NCBI GenBank assembly: GCA_021292165.1
Contig: CM037878.1
Span: forward strand, 11,276,857 to 11,340,856
DNA length: 64,000 bases
Origin: Shinisaurus crocodilurus
Taxonomy: Eukaryota > Chordata > Lepidosauria > Squamata > Shinisauridae
Direction of reading: 5' to 3'
The notes under the pieces were generated by a model. That model made no database searches and was not told where the DNA came from. It was given only the letters and a program-made list of their open reading frames with translations. Positions 1-51,594 of this stretch are shown here, piece after piece. The position numbers and the translations under genes were made by a program. Position 1 is the first letter of the stretch. Each line of letters starts with the position of its first letter.

Positions 1-42
1 GCTTTTTGCCTTACATAAGGTGCAAGATGGAGTGAGCAAGTA

Positions 43-297
43 CAGTAATACCTTGGATTGCAAGTAACTTGGTTTGAGAGCGTTTTGCAAGACAAGCAAA
101 TTTTTAAATACTGTACTTATTTAATTTTTTTGACTTGATATACAAGCGACGTCTTACAATACCAGTGCTGTAGTACGGCTTAAATTAAAAATCTCTGTAC
201 AAATTTTTTTGGGGGGGATTTCGTTTTGATATAAGAGTGTTTTGGATTACAAGCACGTTTCCGGAACGAATTATGCTCTCAATCCAAGGCATGATTG
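43..297. mobile_element. Tc1/mariner-type MITE (pogo/Tigger-like ends)
   Basis: The 255-bp element is flanked by TA (41-42 and 298-299). It starts CAGTAATACCTTGGATTG and ends with a matching inverted end CAATCCAAGGCATGATTG. There is no coding capacity. CAGT ends with a TA target duplication suggest a non-autonomous Tc1/mariner (pogo-like) element; the subfamily is inferred. Confidence 0.6.
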
Positions 298-324
298 TAG
301 ACAGGAGCAGCAAAACCAGTGTAG

Positions 325-1107
325 CACGGATGGGGACTCGGACTCGAGGACTCGACTCGTGAGTCGGACTGAGTCCCCCCTATGACTCGACTCGGACTCG
401 AGTCCCAATATTTTTAATGGGACTCGAGACTCGACTCGGGACTCGAGACCAAGGACTCGTCAACATCCCTGGGCTGTTGACGAGTCTTCTGGCTGTGCCA
501 GAAGGAGCGCGATCACCGGTGAAGAGCGCATGGAAGCGAGGCGCGCCGCTGCTCGGCCACTATGGACAGCTACCAGGAGCGCAGCCCCAACGATGTGTTG
601 AGATTTATTTTGATTGATGTGTTGTTGTGGGGGGTTTGGGTTAGGGTCAGACATTTTGGGTTTGGCTGCCTCTGCCTGCCTGTTTGGGGTTCCCAGCCTC
701 CTCTGCCTGCCTGGTCTCTTCTTGACCTGTTCAGCAGTTGAATTGTCCAAGACAAAGGCCTCTGCCTGCCTGCTTTGGGGTTCCCTGCCTCCTCTGCCTG
801 CCTGGTTATTTTGGGTTTGTCTGCCTGGTCTGTTCTTGCCAAAATCAGTTGCAGAGTTTTGAAATAAAAAGGCACACTTGTGCCTAGAATTTATTTAAGC
901 CACACATCTGAAGTAGCCTTATTTTGTTGGGGGGAAACCCCATTGATTTTAATAGGGACTCGTGGAGTCAGTTTTGGGAGTGACTCAGGACTCGTGACTC
1001 GTGAGTCACCATTTTGGACCAAGGACTCGGACTCGGACTCAAGACTCGGGTCCAAAGACTCGTGACTCGACTCGTGACTCGAGACCAAGGACTCTTCAAC
1101 ATCCCTG
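325..1107. mobile_element. hAT-type non-autonomous element rich in GACTCG repeats
   Basis: The 783-bp element has a perfect 8-bp target duplication CAGTGTAG (317-324 and 1108-1115). Its ends are CACGGATGGGGACTC and, on the other strand, CAGGGATGTTGAAGAGTC. Both subterminal zones are dense arrays of GACTCG/CGAGTC-like hexamers (about 329-470 and 955-1095). The middle holds CTGCCTGCCTGTTTGGGG-type repeats (about 665-835). No transposase is visible. Confidence 0.75.
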
Positions 1108-1249
1108 CAGTGTAGTAATTTATATTCTTTAGTCACTGTTACATTTCTTAGTGCAATCAAATGTCCCTTCCCCTATGGCTAACTTAAAGCCACTTGAGAG
1201 AGGGTGGGAGAAGGAGCAAGACCTTTCCTACATCTTTGGCAATGTGTTA

Positions 1250-41040
<39,791 letters not shown>

Positions 41041-41127
41041 CTTGATAGAAAAAACAAGAAAGTAAAAAAACACTTAAATATGTAACAATTGGACTTAAAT
41101 GCCATTATTTCTGCATTGGGCCACAAC

Positions 41128-41300
41128 TTAAAGACCATAGGTCAATGGTAGAGAACTTGCTTTGCAAGCAAAAGGTCCAGGTTCAATCCCTGGCATCTCC
41201 AGGTAGGGCTGGAAAAGACTCCTGTATGAAACCCTGGAGAGCCACTGCCAATCAGTGTAGATAACACTGAGCTAGATGGACCATGTTCCAAAGGTGGTGC
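41128..41300 (+). mobile_element. tRNA-related SINE (second family)
   Basis: The head GGTCAATGGTAGAGAACTTG and B box GGTTCAATCCCTGG are followed by CATCTCCAGGTAGGGCTGG, CCCTGGAGAGCCACTGCC and GCTAGATGGACCATG. It shares its body with 14081-14245. Confidence 0.75.
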
Positions 41301-41330
41301 TGGTACATAACTGCTCGACCCCATGGCAGT

Positions 41331-42700
41331 CACACTTTGGTGTTCTCCGGGATGCTATTCTTTCTCCCATGCTGTTTAATATCCACATGAAACTTCTGGG
41401 AGTGATCATCCAGTGATTTGGTCTGAAGGTGTCACCAGTATTCAGATGATACCTACCGTAGTTTTATCTCTCTTTTTCATCAAATGCAGGTGAAGCTGCG
41501 GCTGTCCAGAAGCAGTGCTATTGGGCTGGATGAGGACAAAGAAACCAAGACTCAATCCAGACAAGATGGGGATATTATTGGTTGGAGTTTTGTCCACCGA
41601 CATGAATGGTGTTCAGCCTGTTCTAGATGGGGTAGTACTCCCACTAAAAGATCAGGTTCACAGACAGAGGGCCCTTATTGACCCAGCTCAAGTGACCACT
41701 GTGGCTCAAAGCACCTTTTATCAGCTTTGGCTGATATGACAGCTGCAACCTTACCTGGATGGAGATAGCTTCGCCACAACTACCTGTACTCTGGTAATTT
41801 CCCATTTAGACTATTGCAATTTGTTATACATGGGGCTGTCTGTCTTTAAAAACAGTTCACAAACTGTAGTTGGTCCAAAATAGGGTCACAACATTTCTAG
41901 CAGTTTGATCATTACACCTGTGCTTTGTCAGCTGCACTGGCTCCCAGTTAGTTTCCAGGCCCAATTTTATTTTATTTATTTATTTATTATATTTATACCC
42001 CGCCTTTTTTCCTGCAAGGAACCCAAGGCAGCTTACATAATCCTCCTCTCCCTCTCCATTTTATCCTCACAACAACCCTGTGAGGTAGGTTAGGCTGAAA
42101 GTCAGTGACTGGCCCAAAGTCACCCAGTGAGTTTCATGGAAGAGCGGGGACTAGAACCCGAATCTCCCGGAGTCCCAGCCCTACACTCTCACCACTACAC
42201 CACACTTTAACCTTTAAAGCCCTGACCAGCTTGGGACCAAGTTTCCTGAAAGACCAACCTCTCACCTATGGACCTACCCAAACCTTAAGATCTTCTTCAA
42301 AGGCCCTACTCCAAGTGCTCCTACCAAATGAAGTGAGTCAGGTAACTACCAGGGAGAGGGTCTTTTTGGTAGTGGCAACATTATGGAACAACCTTCACAG
42401 AAAGATTCCTGTGGTACCATCTCTGTGGTCGTTTTGGTGACAGCTGGAGACCGTTCTGTTCACCCAGGCTTTTTAAATAACTCATGTTGCCTGGGCCTCT
42501 GTGTTTTAAACATTGTAAAATATGTGTTTTTAATTTTCAGGGTTGCTGTGAGTTTTGTTTCTTACTGTATTTTATATTGCTTTTGATTTTATTGTTTTAT
42601 GTTCCATTTTGTATCTAAATTGTTTTTAGGCTTCTTTAGTGTAAGCAACTCAGAGAACTTTATGTTATGGGGCAGCTTACAAATGTCATAAATGAATAAA
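41331..42700 (+). mobile_element. L2-like LINE 3' part, interrupted by a SINE
   Basis: Decayed frames encode DAILSPMLFNIHMKLLG and HQYSDDT (the reverse transcriptase catalytic region), then LHWLPVSFQAQFYF and, after the SINE, FKALTSLGPSFLKDQP and RERVFLVVATLWNNLHRK. These are typical L2 ORF2 C-terminal motifs. An (AATA)n tail ends near 42710. Confidence 0.75.
41969..42206 (-). mobile_element. Sauria-like SINE inserted in the L2 LINE
   Basis: On the minus strand it shows the tRNA-like head GTGTGGTGTAGTGGTGAGAG, the GTGACTTTGGGCCAGTCACT body and an (AATA)n tail. It splits the L2 reading frame between FYF and FKALTSLG. Confidence 0.82.
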
Positions 42701-43103
42701 TAAATATTTAGCTATGCAAGCAAGCACCCCTGCTCCTTAAAACACCGAGCCCATACCAGTCAAATATTTTCAACTGACTGTCTCTTACTTGGGCACAGTC
42801 AAATATTCCAAGAATGCCACTGTGAAGATGGCAGCTAGCTTACCTTTTTTTATTGCATATTGGTGTCACTTGTTACTAAGGGCAGTGTTGAGGTAATCTT
42901 GCCACTTAATTCTGCAGCAGTCAAGGAGAAACCTAGCAGTATAGCAGAGCTTCTCTCACTGACAACCTGCTTTAATAGCACACGTCTCTAAATAGAAACG
43001 CCATCAGTCATCAGTGGCAAACGCATAAAACAGACTAACCTCATGGGGTGGGGCACATGGCCTGCTTTTAGGAGACACAGATGCCCGAGTGATAGGACTA
43101 TTG

Positions 43104-43238
43104 CAGTGTTCTCCAACCTTGGGTCCCCAGATGCTTTTGGCCTACAACTCCCAGCATGCCCCAGCCAGCATAGCTGGCTGGGGCATGCTGGGAGTTGTAG
43201 GCCAAAAGCATCTGGGGACCCAAGGTTGGAGAACACTG
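43104..43238. mobile_element. Palindromic hAT MITE, copy 4
   Basis: The 135-bp element has a perfect 8-bp duplication GACTATTG (43096-43103 and 43239-43246) and perfect 66-bp arms around the 3-nt loop ATA. Both arms have GATGCTTTTGG/CCAAAAGCATC where other copies have GATGTTTTTGG. Confidence 0.92.
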
Positions 43239-43615
43239 GACTATTGGGATTTATATGGGGTGAAGGACTTTTAGGGGCTACCTTTGGATTCATTTTTTTC
43301 CTTTTTGAGTTTTTATTTATTTATTCATTCTATTCATTAATATATTTTATCCTACTTTTGTAAATAATAAAAGAGCTTATGTGAAAGAATAGGATTAATG
43401 CCCCTTTTTAGATATCTGAACAATTACCTCTGTATAAAGGTGGTTCATTCAGGCAGAAAGAGGATCTCTCAATCCCAGATTACAGAAAGTATTAAGCCCT
43501 CCAAATTCTGGGAGTTAGGTCATTCAGTTTGCTGATAATTCTCTGTTCAGAATTAATCAAATATAAGACCCTGGTAAGATGTCTCCAAGAAGCTCTGAAG
43601 CAGAGCCTGAAAGTA

Positions 43616-43782
43616 CAGTATTTTTCCATGTATAAGACTATACTTTTTCCTAAAATCGTTAGACTAAAAATTGAGGGTCGTCTTATACACGGAAGTAAGC
43701 AGAGGAGAGAACCGCGTGGTTGCGAAACTGCCCAGTGGGGGCGTCTTATACATGGGGGCGTCTTATAGACGGAAAAATACGG
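43616..43782. mobile_element. TA-flanked MITE
   Basis: The inverted ends CAGTATTTTTCCATGTATAA and, reversed, CCGTATTTTTCCGTCTATAA are flanked by TA (43614-43615 and 43783-43784). The interior repeats CGTCTTATACA. It is probably Tc1/mariner-type. Confidence 0.7.
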
Positions 43783-43800
43783 TAATTGCCCACTCCTATT

Positions 43801-44760
43801 AAGAACATAAGAAGAGCCTTGCTGGCTCAAACCAAAGACCTATCTAATCCAGCTTTCTGCTCCCACAATGGCCAATGAGGTGCCCCAACAGGAGGCCCAC
43901 AAGCAGGACATGAGTGCAACAGTACCCTCCTGCTCATGTTCCCCAGCAACCGGTGTTCAGAGACATACTGCCTCTGATACTACTGGAGATAATATATCAC
44001 CATCATGACCAGTGAGTATTGACAGCCTTATCCTCCATGAATTTGCCTAATCTCCTTTTAAAGCCACCCAAGTCCGTGACCATTACTACATTTTTTTTAT
44101 AGCAAATTCCATAGTTTAACTATGCACTGTGTGAAGAAGTTCTTCCTTTTATATGTCCTGAATCTCCCACCAATCAGCTTCATAGGATGGCTGCAGGTTC
44201 CAATATTATGGAAGAGGGAGAAAAATATATCCCTATCCACTTTCTCCACATTTTGCAACATTTTATACAGCTCTATCATGTACCCCAGGAGTCCCCCAAC
44301 CTTTTCGGACCTGTGGGCACATTTGGAAATTTGAGAAACTGCTTTGGGCACCACCACAAAATGGCTCCCATGGAGGATGTGGCTAGAGGCTGGGAGGGGG
44401 AGAAATAGTGAGCTAAGGGGGGGAATAGTGAGGCTGGAGGGACGGGGAAATAGCAAGTCAAAGGGGTAGAGGGGAGAGAAAGAGCAAGGCTAGAAAGGGA
44501 GAGACAGAAGACTGTCCTAACATTTTCCCAAGGTTTTTATTTAAAAACACTTTTTGAAGGGGGCAGGGAGTGGAGAGCTTCATGTGTGCCGTTGAAGCTC
44601 CCATGTTGGGGAACCCTGATGTACCCCCTTACTCTAGCTTCTAAGCTCGAAAGCCCCAAATGCTGTAACCTTTTCTCATAATGGAGTTGCTCCAGCCCCT
44701 TGATCACTGTGGTTGCCCTTTTCTGTATCTTTGCCACCTCTCAGTGGTCATGAAGACAAA
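43801..44760 (-). mobile_element. CR1/L2-type LINE 3' fragment, with a nested hAT element
   Basis: AAGAACATAAGAAGAGCCTT, GGAGGCCCACAAGCAGGAC, CTCCATGAATTTGCCTAATC and TATGCACTGTGTGAAGAAGT are diagnostic of a LINE 3' region read on the minus strand. It is interrupted at 44286-44618 and resumes with GTACCCCCTTACTCTAGC. Confidence 0.65.
44286..44618. mobile_element. hAT-type element nested in the LINE fragment
   Basis: The 333-bp element has a perfect 8-bp duplication ATGTACCC (44278-44285 and 44619-44626). Its ends are CAGGAGTCCCCCAACC and, reversed, CAGGGTTCCCCAACATGG. No transposase is seen. Confidence 0.85.
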
Positions 44761-45111
44761 AGGAGAGTGTGAGGTCCAAAGGGGAAAGGGGGGAATTAAA
44801 AAACACAGCATGTGGCTTCCTACTATGCATGTCCAAATCGCTGAAAGTTAGTTTGTATTTAGTACCTTGCTGTAACTGATTTGCTTGTTGTTGGCAACAC
44901 TTACTGCATCCACACAGAACTATATTAACTAGTAAACTTGACATTCATAGACAATACCGTCCCCTGAAATATGTGTTTAGCACAAATTCTGCCATCTTTT
45001 ACATGAGGTAAAACAGTCTTATTTTGCATGAGCATTTTTGTGATGATCTGAGCTGCTCTCATTTAAATTAGATTTTATTACTTGATTTTTTAGTTTGTTT
45101 GGATTTCAAAC

Positions 45112-45346
45112 TTTTTATTTTATTTATTATATTTATACCCTGCCTTTTTTCATGCAAGGAACCCAAGGCAGCTTACATAATCCTCTTCCTCTCCATTTTA
45201 TCCTCACAACAGCCCTGTGAGGTAGGTTAGGCTGAGAGTCAGTGACTGGCCCAAAGTCACCCAGTGAGTTTCATGGCCGAGCGGAAACTAGAACCCGGAT
45301 CTCCCACGTCCCAGGCCAACACTCTAACCACTACGCCACACTGCGC
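45112..45346 (-). mobile_element. Sauria-like SINE
   Basis: The head GTGTGGCGTAGTGGTTAGAG, the B box GGTTCTAGTTTCC and the GTGACTTTGGGCCAGTCACT body are on the minus strand, with an AATA-rich tail. Confidence 0.82.
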
Positions 45347-46143
45347 AGAACTAACAAACTTAATTGATTTTATGGTTGTAAGCCACCTTGGAAGGTGGAA
45401 ATAGCAAAATGATGGGATAAATATGCTTTAAATTAGAATAGTCATATGTTTACAAATATTCAGGAGTAGGTGTCCAACTAGCAACAGCCTCAAGTAAAGT
45501 CCACCAGAGATCAGCTAGGAGCCTCAAGGCCTTCCCACAACAACGTTTGGTTCAGGGAAGACTCAAATACTGAGACTGGACATGGGTTGGCAGGTAATGA
45601 AGAAGTCAAGTTTGTCCCCTAAAGCCTCAGCCTGATAGGGGACTTTGGATAAAGGCAACAGAGCAGCTACTCTCTCAGCTGCTAGTGCTTCTGCTGCTCA
45701 GTGCGGCAAAGCCAGCACACCAGGGAAAAGCACTGCAGAAGGCAGCTCTCATCCTATTTTGAGCACTTCTCATATCGAAATGGACATCACCACGTTGCAT
45801 TTGGCAGCCAGATGCTGTTAACAACCAAAATTAATAATATCTGATTCAAACCCTGGATGAAACAGATGGGACACCAATTAGTTAGATAAAGCTGCAAATG
45901 AATGTGTCCCCCCCGTGGGGGGGCTTTTCAGAAATGAGTTTCTAGCTTGCATGCCATTTGAGTGCCTTGGTTAATTTGAAGAGGATACTCTGTGACATGT
46001 AAACTATCCAGTTAATTTGTGCTGCTGTGCAATCTCTCCCTCCACCCCCACTCCCGCCAGGCAAAAACACACTAGAAGGAAACAGCTTCTGCTTTCTTCC
46101 TCAAATATACAGAAGCCCCCCTGAGTAGCAGGCGGAATCTACT
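45347..46143. other. Non-coding sequence without recognised features
   Basis: I see no gene or clear repeat; CCCCCCGTGGGGGGG at 45908-45923 is a short GC palindrome. Confidence 0.4.
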
Positions 46144-46151
46144 GCTTAGGG

Positions 46152-46282
46152 CAGTGTTCTCCAACCTTGGGTCCCCAGATGTTTTTGGCCTACAACTCCC
46201 AGCATGCCCCAGCCAGCATAGCTGGGGCATGCTGGGAGTTGTAGGCCAAAAACATCTGGGGACCCAAGGTTGGAGAACACTG
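46152..46282. mobile_element. Palindromic hAT MITE, copy 5
   Basis: The 131-bp element has a perfect 8-bp duplication GCTTAGGG (46144-46151 and 46283-46290) and arms of about 60 bp that match exactly. Confidence 0.92.
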
Positions 46283-46845
46283 GCTTAGGGGGAGAGAGAC
46301 TTACTGCAAAATGTTAACTGTATGCATGCAACCAAATTTTCCATGACTATTTGCGCTAAAGAGTACAAGCAACCATGGCCCTTAGACAGTGAGATGAGGA
46401 TGCGGATGATGATGATATGATTTTATTAGAGATAAATGGCAATTGCTTCCTGCTTTGAATGCAACTTGGGGGGGAAAGAACATTTACCCTTCAAAGCAAA
46501 TGCACAGTAATGGTGTGAGGAAGCTCTTGCACAGAACTAACAAACTCTTCCGAGGGCCCAGGAAAAGATTGTATCCTATCTGCATACACAAAGACAAACC
46601 ATGAGCCATGTCACTCACAACAGCAAGTGAAGTTAGGCCTAGCAAGCAACGATACCCTTAACGCAAACAAAGCAGAGCTGAAGGAAATACAACTGCTATA
46701 GTGCCTTGGGTTATAATGCCACTCCTCCGTTTTTATGGACAAACGAAACTTAGACGAGGGTTTCAGGTGTGTGATATTAACCAGCATACACTGACTGCTT
46801 GTTTCCTAGCAAGATGCACATTTTCAGGAAGGGAATCTGTTGAGA

Positions 46846-47040
46846 GCACCCATGTGGCACAGAGGCAGGAGTGCTGGTTCAGGATGGAGGAAGCCCGGGC
46901 TTCAAACCAGCACTCAGGTATGAAGTTCACTTGGTGGGCTTGGACAAGTCACTATCCCTTGGAATAACTACCTCACAGGATTGCCACAAGACCAAAGCAG
47001 CACTCTGGGTTTGTGGAGGAAAAATAAGATATAGATGTAA
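46846..47040 (+). mobile_element. Diverged Sauria-like SINE
   Basis: CATGTGGCACAGAGGCAGGA and GGGCTTCAAACC form a degraded tRNA-like head, followed by GAAGTTCACTTGGTGGGC and ACCTCACAGGATTGCCACAA. It is older than the other copies. Confidence 0.55.
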
Positions 47041-49330
47041 ATCTGACCAGCTTCTTCTACATGTTCCCCTCGCCCCTAGTTTCAGTGGCAGGAGTTATAA
47101 TGGCAGATTGTATAGATAAAAGCTCTTGTTCCCAAATCTGGCATGCCCAAATTCTGTGTGCCTTTTTGAGCTACATTTTTCCCTTTCATCTGAAGTTTGT
47201 CTAAATGCACTTTGTCACACTGCTGCTCAGTATCTCCTTCCAGTTTTCAAACAATGACATTATCTGCACATTCTCAGAATGGGTTATTTGTGTCTCTGTT
47301 ACATGCCTCACTTACATTCTCCAACTGACTGCCTAATACAGGATCTTATTTATAAAGTACTTTGAAGGTGTGCTTCAGAATTCTTCTTTCTTGTTTCCCT
47401 CCAGTTACATAGATAATATTGCCTTTTTACAGATGGTCAATATGTCACATGGTCTCTAATATACAATTAATGTATACAATCAGTGATGTTTGGAACTTAA
47501 CATTTGACTGGTACCTATTACAGTCCATGCAGTGACACCACTTGAACTTGGAGGTGTCCTTTGATCAGAAGAATTGTATTCTCTTCACTCAATAACGTGA
47601 AAAAATATTTTAAACCTTAATGGTCCCTGCCATTCTCTGAGCATCACCCTTTCTACTACCGGAAATGTCTTTTTGCATCTTCATTTTGTAGCCCAGCTTA
47701 GATACGAATGCAACTTGCTACAGCACAGCCTCAAGTGAATGACTCATGCCCCGATTAACTTTTCAGAAACATTCTCCAGTTTGCCTCAAAGCTCCCCCCG
47801 AGACACAGTAATTGAAAATCCTATCATCCTCTGTAATCCCACACATGCTGCTATTACATGTGATTTCAAAATCACAAGGCCTTTATATGGGTAGCTGTTC
47901 ATTTTCTCAAACCATACTAGGAGACAGAGAGTGCACACTCAAGATATAAAACCACATTTGCGTAACACCCTGCATCTCTACTTCTCTCAACATTAGAGAG
48001 AAGTACAGATGCGGAGTATTAACCTTAGCTCACTTATTCATTGCTTCCAGACAGGAAAAAGACTTTGCATACTTCAGTTAAATGCCTGAAGGGGATGAGA
48101 GAAGCCTGTAAACTTAGCTAACTGGTTTAGAATGTTTCCTAGAATTTTTTTTTAAGCTACAAAATAGTTAAGTTGACACAGATATTGACCGGGTTCACAC
48201 ATCACGGCAGCAAATCATGGGTCATTTAAGCTATGAAATAACCCAGTGGTTAACCGTTAGCTAAGTTTACAGGCTTCTCTCAACCCATCAGTCCAGGTTC
48301 ACATGTCAGGCTCACAATCTCTTTAGGGTTGTTTACAGGAAATGGAAGTGGCTCGCACATGCCTCACATCCACACAATTAACCCACAATTTGCTGCCAAA
48401 TTCTGCAGTAATGTGCAAACAGCCACACTGCCTGATCCAGGAGAGGGAAACTTTCAGCTCAGGCATAGGATCAATATTGTGACTCTGGTCTAGCGATGTG
48501 TGCCATACTGACTTGGCTCCAACTTTTTTCACCTCTTGAGTTTTTGTAGACACCTAAGCTCAGCATTTCAGTAATCCTTTCCCCCAATCATGTGACAAAG
48601 TCGGCTGAAATAGAGCCTGAAAGGCATCAAGGAGCTTTTGTACCTGGAAGTGTTGCACTTCAGTCCTTAAACACTTAAAGGTCATGACAGCATCACACAC
48701 AGTTGCCATACTACCACAGAGCCACTTCCCACACAATGCCCTTACTTCAGGGAGACACGGGTAATTAATGCAGGTATGAATACTGCTGCTATGGCCTTCA
48801 AGCCACAAAAAGCCCCCCACCTCAACCAGCTAGGCCTTGCAAGACAGTGGTGGATGAAGGATTCCTCATAATTTGTGGGCAACTCTGAAAAAGTTGGCCA
48901 TGCAAAAAGGAACAGCATCTGCCCTTGAAATTATTCTAATTTGTATTATATAAATGCACCCTCCAAACCTGAAGAAAACAATCATCATCCAGCTCCAGGG
49001 ATAAAGATTTCCCAACTTTGACGAAAGCATTACCAGCTTGAGTACCTATATCTCTATCAGTGAGCATAGGACTTCATGGTAAAATAGACTTCTATATCCA
49101 ACCTATCTGAAAAGTAGCATGTCACTCAGCTGCAAGGAGGGGGAGGAAAGAGAAGCATCTGACATCTATCATGGCATGGCAGCTGTAGCTACTCCTCTAA
49201 CCACGAATGGCCATGCCCAGCTTTTTCTTGACTGGTATTTTAACTAAAACCGAAATCACAATCAGTGACTTGAATTAAAATAACAGTCAAGAGGAAACCG
49301 GGCATAACCACTTACACAAGTTGTTAGTGG
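47041..49330. other. Non-coding sequence with one DNA-element end
   Basis: Apart from the CCGGGTTCACACATCACGG end near 48188 (related to 28651-28990), I recognise no gene, exon or repeat. Confidence 0.35.
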
Positions 49331-49339
49331 CAAGAGGAA

Positions 49340-49780
49340 TCGTAGTAGTCACAGGTGCCAGTTTGCTTACTGAAACAGAAGGTGTCGTAAATTAGTCTGG
49401 TCCAGAGTAGTCGTCATCACAGTCCAAGGTTAGAAGCCACAATCTGTATCCGAAATCTAGCAAACACAAACCGGTTTAGGAGCAGGCCAAAGAGTCGCCA
49501 AGGTCGTTCTGGAGTCAAAATTCGCAAGTCTCAGTCCGGGAGCTGGCAAGAGCGTCTGGCTATGGCTGATTGCAGCAACAATTGCTTCCAGTGTCTGAAG
49601 TGTGTTTGGGCCTGTCTTTTAAGCCAGCGCTGACTGGCAAGGCAGCACAGCTGGGCCAGCTGGGCAGATGACACGTGCCTGGCCCCTCCCCAAACACACT
49701 CTGGCTCAATTGCCCGATGTCCTCCTTCTCCATTCCAACTGGAGGCACAACAGAAGGCTGGAAAATGCCAGGTAGCCCCT
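49340..49780. repeat. Possible LTR fragment
   Basis: A G/C-rich, unique-looking block (CCAAAGAGTCGCCAAGGTCG, CAAGTCTCAGTCCGGGAGC) resembles the style of reptile gypsy LTRs. No terminal TG/CA pair or duplication was established. Confidence 0.2.
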
Positions 49781-50322
49781 TGCAAGCCATATTGGCACTT
49801 GAGAATTGTAGATATTGGTCCATCTTTATTTTGCAATGCTTTTACATTGTAAGAATATTTATTTCTCACTGTATAGTCCCTGGATGGCGGTGGAAACTGC
49901 AAAGTAGGATTTTTGAGGTTAAAAAAGTCTGTCTGAAGGAGACTCTGCTGCGTATGGCTGGTTAGTAATGTTGTGGCTAGAGCTTTGGCCTGCACATCGT
50001 TGTTGACAAATGTGAATGATGCATTTTATTTTGTTACAATAGCTACACAATTAACTTAATACACCCAAAGGACAGAGCTTTGGCTGCACACAAGAGCTAC
50101 TTTTATTTCCTGCCCAAAGTACGTAGCAGTGCAATCCAAGTGCTCCACCAAGTCTTTTGTCTGAAATGTGGTTGAAGAGAACTTTACATGCTCTTGCTAA
50201 GTGAATACTGCTGAGTGCCTGCCTTAACAAAGGAGTTCTCAAACATTGTCCTAGTGTGTCTACGTCTGCTCAGATGTATTTTTCCTCACACAGTTGCAAG
50301 CTCCACATCCTATAATAAGAAA

Positions 50323-50426
50323 ATTCAGGTTTGATTGGATTTCTTTCAAGTTTCGTTGCTCTTTAAGATGATGATGATGATGATTCAGGTTTGATTGGAT
50401 TTCTTTCAAGTTTCGTTGCTCTTTAA

Positions 50427-50459
<33 letters not shown>
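50323..50459. repeat. Tandem duplication of about 60 bp ending in (GAT)n
   Basis: ATTCAGGTTTGATTGGATTT followed by CTTTCAAGTTTCGTTGCTC and (GAT)n occurs twice, directly adjacent (50323-50382 and 50383-50459). The second copy has the longer GAT tract. Confidence 0.92.
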
Positions 50460-50460
<1 letters not shown>

Positions 50461-50934
50461 GATTTCTTTCCCCACCTACAAGACCTCATTTTTTCTGAAT
50501 ATTTTATGTCCCATCAGCCACAGTTTGGAATCCAGTCTATTTTACCCCTCCTTGTTAGCACAAAGCTACCAGGAGCTTCAACAAATAGGATTTGGCACCA
50601 AGTTACTTGCACTTCTCCAATCACAGAATTAAAGGCTTCTGGCTCACTGATTGTCTCTTGCAGTTAAAAATAACACAGCCAACAGCAAAGTGTGTGCTAG
50701 AGGTACAGTAAAATTTAAGAACCTTTTGAATTATGCAGGGCAGCTCTTGATGGATCGGGAGATGGGGGTCATCTAAGGCAGCTTGTCAGGACACTAGGAG
50801 TATCTAGATGACCTTTAATTATTTAGAAATAGAGAGAGCAGCAAGGAATATATTAAAATGACTGGGCATCCCAGTGCAGAGTTCCATAATATCAACCTGC
50901 TTTAAACATTTGTCTGAGTAATAACCAAAGCTTC

Positions 50935-51066
50935 ATGACAACCCTGTGAGGTAGGTTAGGCTGAGAGTCAGTGACTGGCCCAAAGTCATCCAGTGAGCTA
51001 CATGGAAGAGTGGGGAACAGAACCTAGGACTCCCTAGTCCAGCACTCTAACCATTACACCACACTG
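50935..51066 (-). mobile_element. Partial Sauria-like SINE
   Basis: The minus strand has the head with GTGTGGTGTAATGGTTAGAG and GACTTTGGGCCAGTCACTG, and stops at GGTTGTCATG without the 3' tail. Confidence 0.75.
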
Positions 51067-51436
51067 ACAAACTTTGAGGCCATGAAACAGCTTCTGATGA
51101 TGCAATAATGTTTACGGAGTGCCCGAGACAGTCCCAGCTCAACAGGCTTACAAACAAACTAAGATAGACACCATATTTGAGGAAAGCAAGCAGGAGTAAA
51201 GAGAACAGGAATCAATGACAAGACTGAATATGAAAAAGGAAAGAAAGAGCAGCTAAAAGTGATTTCTTAATTACACGTTTTGACAAGTATATGTTAATTT
51301 TATGAGTAGATTCACATTTTATTTGCATTTTATTTATTTGTTTTTATTTTATTTAACATGACTCAACTTCCACAAGAATATACATCCTGCTACCTGGTTT
51401 CCCCCAGTTTGCCCCACAACTGGTATACCTCTAAAC

Positions 51437-51557
51437 CAGTGTTCTCCAACCTGGGGTCCCCAGATGTTTTTGGCCTACAACTCCCAGCATGCCCCAGCCA
51501 GCGTAGCTGGGAGTTGTAGGCCAAAAACATCTGGGGACGCCAGGTTGGAGAACACTG
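51437..51557. mobile_element. Palindromic hAT MITE, copy 6
   Basis: The 121-bp element has a perfect 8-bp duplication CTCTAAAC (51429-51436 and 51558-51565). The loop side is shortened compared with copy 4. Confidence 0.9.
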
Positions 51558-51594
51558 CTCTAAACACTGTCTCCGGACACGGAGGTCCCATACA

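Noticed and set aside
42988..43363. Open frames with PACPSQ / GDPRLENT motifs, repeated at several places
   Set aside because: They are translations of the palindromic hAT MITEs, not proteins.
50323..50459. CRISPR-like array
   Set aside because: Only two adjacent copies without spacers, in a vertebrate genome.
50260..50475. Polyhistidine / polymethionine open frames
   Set aside because: They are translations of the GAT microsatellite and its tandem duplication.
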